Origin: Escallonia rubra
Lineage: Eukaryota > Streptophyta > Magnoliopsida > Escalloniales > Escalloniaceae
Length of the DNA stretch: 64,000 bases
NCBI GenBank assembly: GCA_033065855.1
Contig: JAVXUO010001376.1
Span: forward strand, 868,001 to 932,000
Direction: 5' to 3'
In this document: positions 32,660 through 42,592 of the stretch, piece after piece
Layout of the letters: each line of letters opens with the position of its first letter
Numbering within the stretch: the first letter of the stretch is position 1
Position numbers and translations under genes: made by a program
The notes under the pieces: model-generated
What the model saw: only the letters and a program-made list of their open reading frames with translations
What the model was told of the DNA's origin: nothing
Database searches by the model: none

Positions 32660-34015
32660 TACGCTAAGTGCTGGATGTGTCTACTGAGGATAACAGTGCG
32701 TTCTGCGGGCGGGGCTTCCATGGTTTGACAGGGTCGACCGTCTCGTAAGTACGTCGTGCCATTTCCTTGAGATGTCCCCATGACCTCAACTGTAGGTTCT
32801 CCATGTGCACCCGATAGATGTTATTCATGTTCTTGATGCAGACGGGAACCAACGTCTCATCTTTACTAAAATCTATGCATTCAAGGCATTTAAGATGAAA
32901 ACGGTGCACATATTTGGTCAAGTCTTCGTCGGGGTTCTGACGTATGCCGGCGATGTCCATTATGGTGACGCGTTCAACTTTGTAGTCGAATTTTCCAAGA
33001 AGAGTTGGACCATTTCATTCCAAGAATGGACCGTCCCCTCGAGGATCTGATGATACCAAGTATAGGCCAAGCCTGTGAGGTACTTGTGAAACTCCCTCAG
33101 CTTCAAACTATCGCCCGAGCCATATTGTTCCAATGAACCGACAAACCTAGTTAAGTGCTCACGGGCGTTGCCCTCACGTCCATTAAAGAGCACACAAGTG
33201 GGTTGCTTGTACTTGAGTGGGTATGGTATGATGGCTATCTCGTTAGCATATGGCACGTGGCCTGTCAGTCTGGTTGATGAGTCGGGTGCAGAATGTTGTG
33301 ACAGCCGGTGGAGGAGTGCATCGAAGTCGGCTTTGGAGACATAATGCGAGGGTGGCTCTTCCTGGTCGATTAAAACATGGTGGCTCGTTGGGGCTCCACG
33401 AGCCCCTTGATAGGGCAACCTGGTGAGCTGGAGCAACAACATGATGATATAAGGCGGGTGTTGACACGGGCGGGTGTACGGTGGCATGGGTGGGTGGACG
33501 AGACATATCCACCACTTGGCCGGTTGTCTGATGTTGCTCCATTGGATAGGGGTTAGGCTCCATCTCAATGGACTCGTGAGTTTCGGAAGAGCTTCTGGCT
33601 AGCTCAGGCTGAGGTGCAACAGTAGGGATGACTTGTTGCAAGACTGGTTCAAGGTCCGGTTGTGATCTGTGTGATGGCATCGCGGGATGCGGCATGTCAA
33701 CTACAGGCAAGGAAGATGCCACGAGTCCTACCGCCAAGGGTCTAGACGGTCGAGGCTGCGGTGGGTGCGATACTGGGGCCTGGGCGGCGTCAGGGGACGG
33801 CCCAGGTCCTACAAGTCGGGTTGGTGGAACGATTTGCTGTGAGGCCATCGCCTGTATGAATTTTTTCATTTCCATTATAGCGGCCATAAGAGTGGCTTGT
33901 GAGTATTGTATGTTGGCTATAGTGGGAGTGAACTGCTGGATGGCCGCATTAACTGCAACTTGTACGTCAAGTGCGGGATGGTCTTGGGCATGCATGGCAC
34001 TAGTCCCCTCTTGTT
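32660..34015 (-). pseudogene. gag of the Tat element
   Basis: It begins near MHAQDHPALDVQVAVNAAIQ (33995), about 140 bases inside the 5' LTR. A Pro/Gln/Ser-rich N-terminal half follows. The capsid domain (about 33230-32960) has VLFNGREGNAREHLTRFVGS, KLREFHKYLTGLAYTWYHQI and SWNEMVQLFLENS, and continues after a frameshift with NPDEDLTKYVHRFHLKCLEC (about 32930). At least two frameshifts break the frame. No CCHC knuckle is seen, consistent with many Tat-lineage gags. Confidence 0.82.
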
Positions 34016-34130
34016 CACCCGAGTGGTCCTATTCTTGCACGGTATGGATAAGGCCCTAGCTGGTAGCCCTCGTAATCCTTCGTTGTACATGAATGGCACC
34101 TAAGTGTAGCAGACTGCAACACGATGCTCA

Positions 34131-34150
34131 CCTCCCCAGCGGAGTCACCA
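34131..34150 (-). other. Candidate primer-binding site of the Tat element
   Basis: Directly inside the 5' LTR end, the minus strand reads TGGTGACTCCGCTGGGGA after a short TT spacer. TGG plus a GC-rich tract next to the LTR is what a tRNA-complementary primer site looks like. I cannot name the tRNA from memory with certainty. Tat elements often use tRNA-Arg. Confidence 0.55.
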
Positions 34151-34152
34151 AA

Positions 34153-35386
34153 TGTTGCCACGGAAAGGGGTTCCTTGCCACGTGGAGGTGCCACAAGGAT
34201 GCAGTCTGAGTCAGCTTCCAGGTAGACAAAGTGGGAAACAACAAGGATGGAGTAAGGGCTGAGAGCAAGGCTCCCCAGACAGGTCGCGAAGGCTGGCAGG
34301 GCCACGCGAGCAGGGTGACAACGAACAGTGCCGACGGTCGATAGTCCGAGTAGAGGTTGTAGCGTCAAGGGTCCGATGTTAGGAGTCTAAATGTCTTTCT
34401 ATCACTAGAAATCCAGAGAGAATAAGTTTTAGAGAGAGAAAGTAAAATGTCGAATGAGAGAGAAGTCTCCAGAATGAGCTCCAAAGTCCACTATTTATAG
34501 GAAAAAATATGCATGTGTCATCAGCCGACACGTGTCATCTCCTGGGAGTGATACATCGCCAGGGGAGGTTGCCAAGTACCGATTCTCGGTTGGGCTGTCA
34601 ATCCCCGAGTTCGTGCTGCCCTGCCCTTACAGCATCTCTCTGCCTGTCTGAGGAAACTGACCACGTCGCAGTAGCACGATCAGAGTAGCCCGTTACCCCC
34701 AGCTACCAGTCCAAGCCCTTACTGAATCCCACGAGATGCGTCAAGGGATGCGCAGAGATCCTGACAGCGGTGAGGGTTGCCCCCGCTGCCAACTGCCAGG
34801 CGGACTAGGCGCGATGCCCTCCAAGGACATGCTCCCGTCCTGGAGTGACCTGGGGGTCATTGCCCTGGCGGCGTCGATGATCAATGGTAACATGAGTGGA
34901 CATGTCTGCAACTCAGTGCTCAGAGTCCGCTGCGAGGGCGGGAGCCCGTCAGTTGATTGTGCCGGTGAAGGCTTTAAGGTTGTGAGCCCATCCCGCTGCG
35001 AAGGCCGGAGCCCGTCGGGTGATTGTACTGGCGATGGCTTTAGGGTTGTGAACCCATCCCGCTACGAGGGCCGGAGCCTGTCGGTTGATTGTCCCGGCGA
35101 TGGCTTTAGGGTTATGAGCCCATCCCGCTGTGAGGGCCGAAGCCCGTCGGTTGATTGTGCCGGCGATGGCTTTAAGGTTATGAGCCCATCTCGCTGCGAG
35201 GGCCAGAGCCCGTCGGTTGATTGTGTAGGAGATGGCTTTAGGGTTGTGAGCCCATCCCGCTGCGAGGGCCAGAGCCCGTCGGTTGATTGTGTAGGCGATG
35301 GCTTTAGGGTTGTGAGCCCATTCTGCTTTGAGGGCCGGAGTCCGTCGGTTGATTGTGCCGGTGAAGGCTTTAAGGTTGTGAGCCCA
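34153..35386 (-). repeat. 5' LTR of the Tat-type element, truncated at 35386
   Basis: It matches 24320-25560 from TGTTGCCACGGAAAGGGGTT onward. It contains its own 66-bp array: units at 34928, 34994, 35060, 35126, 35192 and 35258, and a seventh from 35324 cut at 63 bases. The cut point is the first base of the TGTAATACCCCG terminus of another LTR. The frame 34736-35443 is again open only because of the repeat period. Confidence 0.85.
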
Positions 35387-37793
35387 TGTAATACCCCGAA
35401 ATTTTCTTTTCCTTGTACGAAATTATTAATTTTGATTAATTAAGTTTGTGGTCTTTTGTTCACATTAAGAAAATGAATTGTGACTGTTTCTGAGATTTTC
35501 GGTTGAATGAATGTGGTTTCATTCGAATCAACACTTGTTGATGATAAAGTTTTGAGTTCTGAAATATTCGGTCGAAGGAAAATAGTTTGGCTTCGAATAA
35601 AAATGGTTTTCTGAAGTTTTAGTCGAATTTAAAGGTTTTAGTTGACTAAAAGAGTGTTTCGGTCGACTAAAAGTGTTTCGGTCGACTAAAAAGTATTTAA
35701 ATTGTGTAAAAATGGTTTTTTTGGAGTTTTAGTCGAAGTTAAAGGTTTTAGTCGACTAAAAGAGTGATTTCAGTCGACTAAAAGTTTGGTCGATGAACAG
35801 TGATTTTGAACAGTAAATATGAACAGTGATTTTGAACAGTAACCATGAACAGTGTTTTGTGAACAGTGTTTTTGGAAAGCTTCGACTAAAAGTGAGGTTT
35901 AGTCGACTTAAAGTGTTTGATTCGACTAAAAGTGAGTTTTAGTCGACTTAAAGTGTTTGATTCGACTAAAAGTGGGTTTTTAGTCGACTGAAAGTGAAAA
36001 AAAAAAAAAATTCATTCGACTCAAAGTTTGTGTTTTAGTCGACTCAAAGTGTTTCATTCGAATGCAAACTTAAAATTTTTGTCCCTCTATATAAATAGTG
36101 TTCTATTTTCATTTCTAGCTTTTTTGGGGTTCTCTGTTTCTTTTCTTCTCCTTTGTACGAGAGAGAGGAAGAGGAAGAGAAAGAGAGAGATTGGAGAAGA
36201 TGGCTTGGAAAATTTGGAAGCTCTAAGGAGGAGCTTAAGGATTTGTGACTCTCAAGAGGCTTGATTAAGGTAAGGGTTTACTTCCGAAAATTTGAATCAG
36301 CGATGGACCAATCGCTCATGTGAGTCTTTAGTTTCTTTTTGGAAGTCTGAACTTCTTCGAATTGAGTTAAGTGACGTTCTTTTCCCTTTGTTTTGACCAT
36401 GGTTATGAATAACTCGTTGTCAATTCTTTTGAAATCCGAGTCTCTTTATATGGGAATAAATGATTATTCATCTCGTTTTTGTTTTGAACCTTGTTAAGAA
36501 TGACTTGTTGTCAATTCTATGATTTATGAAAAATCAAATTCCGTCGGATTTGTTTGACTTCAGAATATTGACGTATTGATATCGTCGTTTCAGTGATTTA
36601 TGATCGTTATTATTTTCGTGAACTCCACTTATTGTTTGACGAGTTCGTTGTTTGATAATGTGATTTTGAAACTTCTGAATATGGTTTGATTTGTCCGATA
36701 TTTGATAACGGTTATTTTGAGATTTTGTTTTGGTGACTTTATGAGCCATGTCACAGTGTATGTGACTTATTTCTGACTTACCCACGTGGATTGAAACGTG
36801 GGCTAGCTCAGGGGAGTTGAGCTAGAGATCGCGATCTTACTTTCCGAACCGGCCTCATATGTCAGGAATGACGTATGTGACCACTTTCTGAATGGCTCTC
36901 TAGTGTCTGTTTCGATAGTATCTATTTCCGAACTCAGATATATTCTGACATTTGATATATGGTTCTCTACTGTCTATTTCCGAACTCTGATATATTTTGG
37001 GCATATGATATTCGGTCTGACATATCTAGTGTCTATTTTCGAACTTTGACATATTTTGGCATATGATATTCGGTCTGACATGTCTAGTGTCTATTTCTGT
37101 ACTCTGATATAATTTGACATTTGAATTTGGTCTGACCTCAATTCAGTCGAAATTGGTGTGCCTTTGAAATATTGTCTGTTGAAACCTTTGTGTCTGTCTT
37201 TGTATTCAGAAGCGTTTTTGACATTCGAAATCTGGTTTGATTATCTGTTCCGTTAAAACAAATTTGGTGCTTCCGAAATTTCGTTTCTCTGTTATCTTTG
37301 GGTTCCGACTGATTGGTCCTTTGAGCGACCTTACTGGGCATTTGGCTCATTCCCTTATTGTTTTTCCTTTCAGGAGGTTAGTAAGGTGGGATTTCAGATT
37401 TGAAGGGCTAGCTGTGTGACCAAAGTTAGCTGCCTTATTTCAGAGTTAGTATTGACATTTAAGTGTATTTAATTAGGACAAGTTGGTATTGTTTAGGTTT
37501 TGTTTTGAACTCCGTGTTGGAGTAAGTTTTTGGATTGTATAAAAGTTTTGAGCCCTATGACAGTTATTGATGTACTCTTGGAGTTATTAGTGAATGCTCT
37601 GATTGACCGTTTGGGATATTATGATATTTTAAGGTTTTCTGATTTTCGTTTGGGGGACTTTCGATATTGTTTCGTTTGGGATTATAGTGTATGCTCTGAT
37701 TTACCAATTTGAAGTCTTCTGATAATTATGGAATTTTATCTGATCTCTATATATTTGGCATTAACGCTCCGTAAATAAATCCGGGGCGTTACA
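35387..37793 (+). mobile_element. Plus-strand gypsy (chromovirus-like) LTR, 2407 bp
   Basis: It starts TGTAATACCCCG and ends CGGGGCGTTACA, a near-perfect short inverted repeat with TG...CA ends. It is followed two bases later by TGGTATCAGAGC, the classic primer site for initiator methionine tRNA. LTR length and termini fit Tekay/Del-type chromoviruses. It sits inside the Tat 5' LTR (left flank GAGCCCA). A TATA-like CTATATAAATAG lies at about 36088, after the Sal-type repeats. No second LTR is visible in the window. Confidence 0.85.
35635..36060. repeat. Array of TTTTAGTCGACTAAAA and GAACAGTG motifs inside the LTR
   Basis: At least a dozen variants of GTCGACTAAAAGTG occur, several expanding to the palindrome TTTTAGTCGACTAAAA. 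They are interrupted at about 35795-35875 by five repeats of TGAACAGTGTTTT/TGAACAGTAA type. The array lies directly upstream of the TATA-like box of the LTR. Confidence 0.85.
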
Positions 37794-37795
37794 GA

Positions 37796-37807
37796 TGGTA
37801 TCAGAGC
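37796..37807 (+). other. Primer-binding site, initiator Met tRNA
   Basis: TGGTATCAGAGC lies two bases after the LTR end. It is complementary to the 3' end of plant initiator tRNA-Met and is the commonest primer site in plant LTR retrotransposons. Confidence 0.9.
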
Positions 37808-39575
37808 TTAGGTTTGAGATTCTGTAGACTCATAAGCCTAAGATATATGTGATTGGGATTAAACCTTGAAATGGTGGAATAAGTTTGGGGAATTTATTTC
37901 CTATTAGATTATAAGATTGAGATTTGGCCATAAACCTTGGATTTGGGTTGAGTACGCAATCGTAGAACGAATGTTAGTTGTCTTTGGAATTCAGATATTG
38001 TTCGTATTTATCAAGGATGATAATTGAAGGATAAGATTATGATCTTTGGATGTTTATGAGTAACTCTATCGGATAATGTATGGAAAAGGGTTGTGATCTC
38101 AGAAAATAATTGATATAGTGACAGAGACTTCGTGCGGAAATTTGAAAGGAAGATTTGGCATTACTAGATCATAATGCCCCTTTTATTCTGTTTTTTTGAT
38201 ATTCTGTTGTGAGCATTTAAGTTTTGAACCTAGAAATTTGAAACGTGTCTATGTGTAGATACCTTTATGGAATTCTGTGGTGACCCTTATGGTTTACAAT
38301 TCTTGCCCCATCCGTATTGATTTCGGATATTTAAGAGTTGACATGATTTTCTGGTTATGAAATACTTTGATCTTATTTTGGGGGTATGGACTGGACTGAT
38401 CGACTTCTGATAATGCCAAGATGGATTGCTTTAGAGAAGAGGATGATTATGATCTTTGGATGAATAACTCTGAAAACTAGAAGTTATCTGTAAAGTTTGT
38501 GACTGAGAGATATAAATGATGTGGTATTTAAAGGCTTAAATCTTTGATGGATGTACGATGTAAATGTGAAATTAAGAATATTATGTTTTTCTCTGTGATA
38601 AATCTGATAATAGTTTCGATCGGTTTTGCTTTGAGGCATCAGAGTGCACTGCGGAAGTGTGGTGACTTTTGGTATGTCAAGTAAGTGCTAGTCGATATTG
38701 GTTATTCATATTGGCTAAATTGACGAAGTATGCTTTGAATGCTATCTGATGGTTTTGATTTTGATGTCAGAATAAAATTTGATGGAGGAAAATATTGATC
38801 ATTAGGTGATCTCATGGTTTGGTTATTGAATTGCTTAAACGTTTTGTGGGTTTAATTTAGTTAAGCCTTAGATTTTGAGTTTGTGATCTTTTGTAGTTGA
38901 AAAGTTTGGGCAGAAAGTTGAGCTTGATGTTGCCTTAAGAAACCGTGTGTTTGAAGTAATAAAATGTTTTTGGAGTATAGAATCTTTGAATATTCGATGT
39001 TGGTGATTGATCATGGATAATCATATTTGAAAGTCTAACAATGTGGATGAAGCTTTGGACGGAAGGCGTATAAGAGTTTGTCAACTTTGGTTATGAGTTA
39101 CACTCAGTTATTAGTGAAATGTTATTAAGAGCGTATTGATATGGCTCAATTGTGATTTTGTACGGGCGTAAAATTTGATTTGAAGATTTTGGAGTATAAA
39201 TCCTTGTGATTAGTATGAAGATTGATTATTACTTTTGGGGTACAATTGAAGTTACCCGTGACAATGTTAGGCTTTGTACCAAGGTTATGGTTTAATGTGT
39301 TAGCAAATGGCATAAACGTGAGCCTGTCGGTATTGTATTGGTTTCAGATCATTTGAATTTTGTTTAGAGTAACTTGATTCAGTGTGTTTCATTGTTAGTC
39401 AAGTATAAATACTTTGAGGAGCAATCTGAATATATTTTTGGGATGGTGATGACAATGGAGGCTAAAAACTTAAGTTTGAATTTCGTACAACATGTCAGAT
39501 GGTATGTGAAATTGTTTAGTACTTGGTGCACCTCAGGCTTAAAGTTAAGCGTGCTATCCGGATTTTGTAAAGTAT
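37808..39575 (+). other. Internal region after the LTR, no coding domain recognised
   Basis: About 1.8 kb of AT-rich sequence where gag would start. All frames are short and I see no gag, zinc knuckle or pol motif. Either the element is a non-autonomous derivative or the internal part is so decayed that only its position identifies it. It stops at the inverted-repeat element starting near 39578. Confidence 0.5.
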
Positions 39576-39793
39576 ACGGTGCGAAACCATGCCAAAGATT
39601 ATTGTAAAACACTAAACTATTAATTGATGATTTGCATAAGGTTTTAACAAGAACACAAAATCTGAACCATCATATGGGTTACTTGCATAAGATTTTGACA
39701 AGAAGGTAGCCCCAATTGGCAGTGTAGCCTTAATCGGCGACCGAAAAAAGCATGATTGAGGGCTTTAGACTATAGTCTCTATATGAGAAATTG

Positions 39794-41536
39794 GGACATG
39801 GATCCTCTGCTGTAGGAGAATCTACGGCAGAGGTGCTGTAACACTAATCTAGTCCATTGGTTCACATTCAATGGACATGATGATGCCACGTCGATTTATC
39901 CTCCTAAAAGCCAATTTGCCCTACTCTGTTCCTCCCGTTCTCCTTTTTCCTCTCTCATGAAATTAACAAGGGTTTTTTGGTTCCATTGTTTCCAGCCGCT
40001 GTTTCCACCCGAGACAGACGGAACAAAAACGACCGACGTTATTATATTCTCTTCCATTTTCATCTTCGGATTCCTCTAAAACTTCTCCATGATCACTAGT
40101 TAAGAACAGTAACATAATGCAAAAATCAAGTAGAGCTCGAAGTTGACTTCTTGTTGCAGACCCAAATCCTTAAATCTAAAAGCATATATAATCAAACATC
40201 CATCCTGTAAATTTTTTTCAAGAATTACAAAGGAATTTGGGTTATTGGAGTTCAGAAGCTCTCTACCAAATTGGTTTCACTGGTGGTGGTGAAATGGTGT
40301 TTGGTATCTTGAGTTTTGCAATGGACTGAAACTTTAAGCGTTGCAATTAGTTGAAACTTCAATTTGTAGAGTTGATTAATTAGAGCGATGGAAGATGAGA
40401 AAGGAGGAAGAGAGGCAGCACCGACTCACACTCGGTAGGGATGGCAATGGGGCGGGTCGGATGCGGATCTTATAAAATCTGCACCTACCCCGGTAGCCCT
40501 AAAACCCCACCCCGCCCTGCCACCGGGTCATTTATATAGAAAACCATAACCGATCCTAACAAAGATTGAGAAACCCGTCCCCGCCCCGATCTTGCTTTCT
40601 CAAGTAACACAGTGACAGATCACGAAGAATTGGAGTGAAATTGAGATGTCGGCCGCCGACGGTGGAGGTGGATGCCGTCTGTGTGGGGAAGAGGTGTACA
40701 GTGGTCGTCGAGATGGAGGTGGAAGCTGACTGTGGTCGCCATCTCAGTAATTCCATGTAAACCAGCAAGAGCTACTCACCAGCAAGTGACATGTATTAAA
40801 TCTTCAGTAACCATAGTTGGTACCATAGACAGAACCATAGTCTTCAGCATGAGCATGCCCACAGGTGAATCAACTTCTACATAGGTACAATTGAACTATG
40901 AGTTAACACCAAGCGAAGGTGAACTTCAAATGAGTTGCTTGCAGAAATGATCTTTCTGGCAAATTATAACTCAATTAAAAGCTTGCACATGCAGATTCAT
41001 GGTTGGCTTTGGTGTTTGCAAGGGATTGGGGAGAGGGAGGAAAGGGGAACCAAGGAGGCAACGACGGTAGGAAGTGAAGAGATCAAGAGAAGAATGATAA
41101 TATTAGGGTTGTGAGGGACTATATATAAAAATGAATGGACGGTAAAGATTAGCTAGTGCATAACGGGGCGGGTACGGGTCACGGGGCGGGTTGAAGAAAA
41201 ATACCATACCCGATCCTAACCCGCTGCGAATTTTAAAAAAAAATATCATACCCGCCCCATAACCCAGTCAAAGTCAAAATAATCGCTCCTAACGGGATGG
41301 GACGGGGCGGAGATCCGTCGGGTGCGGATCTAATTGCCATCCCTTAACACTCGGCAGTTCTCTAACTTCTCTATGCAACTCAAATGTGGAAGTTGGGCTA
41401 ATTGTGAGAGGAGTATGACGTAGCATCATCCTGAATGTCAATGAACGGACCTGATCTGTCCATTGAATGTCAATGAACGGACCTGATCATCCTACAGCAC
41501 CTCTGTAAATTCCCCTACGGCAGAGGATCCGCGTCC
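39794..41536. mobile_element. Mutator-like MITE (inner element), itself split by a hAT MITE
   Basis: The left end GGACATGGATCCTCTGCTGT and the right end (reverse-complemented GGACGCGGATCCTCTGCCGT) share an inverted repeat of roughly 100 bases, including ACGGCAGAGG/GGTGCTGTA blocks. The flanks GAGAAATTG (39785-39793) and GAGAAAATG (41537-41545) match at 8 of 9 positions, as expected for a Mutator-type 9-bp duplication. Near the right end ATGTCAATGAACGGACCTGATC is duplicated. The interior is non-coding. Confidence 0.75.
40436..41346. mobile_element. hAT-type MITE, 911 bp, TAGGGATGGCAAT family
   Basis: It is bounded by TAGGGATGGCAAT at the left and ATTGCCATCCCTTA at the right, with the perfect 8-bp target duplication ACACTCGG at 40428-40435 and 41347-41354. 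Sub-terminal GC-rich blocks (GGATGCGGATCT, CCGGTAG, ACCGGGTCAT) match the element at 50449-51426. It has no transposase. Confidence 0.92.
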
Positions 41537-42592
41537 GAGAAAATGGACACTGGAGTGAACGGCGTCACTAGCGACGGCTTATTTTATCTTTTCCTTCTTC
41601 TTTCCCGAACTCTGAGTGAAAAAACCAATCTCCAATCTCATTCGAGGCCAAGGTCATCCTGCCCCCCAACCCTACCCCCTAATCGAACACCAAATTGACT
41701 AAATGGATGGAGCACGTATCTAAAAGGGGCCACGGAGGTGGTTCGAAGATCGGCTGTTCATAGAGGTTCCACTCAATTATTCGGGCAAACAACAGGAGCG
41801 TGCTCTTGAATGATCAAAAAGCCCATATATTGTGCCTCTTCCTCACCACCAAGGTAAGATTCGAGACCTTTTCCGTGTTTTATTTGAAATTATGAACATT
41901 CAAGGGTTCAGGAGGAGCTGCTTGTTCCGGTTGAACATGTGCAACCCGTTCAAAAAAGCTTAAATCTCGCTGCTTTTACTTTATTACGCACTGCGTCGGG
42001 GACGTTGTACATCGAATCCATTTCATATACATGATTATATTTTTATAAGCATTACATCATCAAGTTAAGCGTCCACTCAAGATGTAAGTCTCCTTTCTTC
42101 CTCAGTTTTCTACTCAATTCCTCTTGGTTTTTTTTTCCCTTATTCGAACCAAGACACGGTTAGCACCTACTTGGTCGATTCGACTCTAGTCTACAATCAC
42201 TTGAACCGGGTTTGTTTCTGTGATCGATCCGAATTCTATTTTGGAATCTTTTCACTAATAAGTACATAATGTTAGATTTACTGCCGGACGCCGGCGACTT
42301 GGACGGCTGAGATGGGTTTGCGTGTGGATTTGAAGGGAGAGCCAGTGTCCAATTTCTCATACGGAGACTATAGTCTAAAGCGCTCAATCATCCTCTTGTC
42401 GGTCGCCGATTAAGGCTACACTGCCAAAAAACACTGCCGATTGGGGCTACCTTCCTGTCAAAATCTTATGCAAGTAACCCATAAGAAGGTTCAGATTTTG
42501 GGTTCCTGTTAAAACCTTATGCAAATCACCAATTAATAGTTCAGTGTTTTACGATAATCTTTGGCGTGGTTTCGCACCGTATTAGTGTTTCT

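Larger units (their letters stand above)
24320..35386 (-). mobile_element. Tat-type Ty3/gypsy retrotransposon, degraded, 5' LTR interrupted
   Basis: Two LTR copies (24320-25706 and 34153-35386) flank about 8.4 kb. On the minus strand this carries, in order, gag, protease, reverse transcriptase, RNase H, a second archaeal-type RNase H, and integrase. The extra RNase H before integrase is the hallmark of the plant Tat lineage (Ogre, Retand and relatives). Between integrase and the 3' LTR are a plus-strand plant-mobile-domain frame, GC-rich repeats and a minisatellite. All coding domains have stops or frameshifts, so it cannot move by itself. The 5' LTR is cut at 35386 by a younger LTR of another element, and its remaining part is not in the window as far as I can see. 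Confidence 0.9.
39578..42592. mobile_element. Inverted-repeat DNA element with about 210-240 bp terminal repeats (outer element)
   Basis: The left arm, about 39578-39787 (ATACGGTGCGAAACCATGCC, then AATTGATGATTTGCATAAGG and GACTATAGTCTC), is the reverse complement of about 42357-42592 (GAGACTATAGTC, then CCTTATGCAAATCACCAATT and GGTTTCGCACCGTAT). Long arms suggest a Mutator-like or foldback element. I could not find a convincing 9-bp target duplication; only TA flanks both ends. It contains the inner element 39794-41536 and no transposase. Confidence 0.75.

Noticed and set aside
34736-35443. 235-codon frame with the same 22-residue repeats
   Set aside because: This is the matching part of the other LTR. 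It runs past the insertion junction at 35386, so it cannot be one gene.
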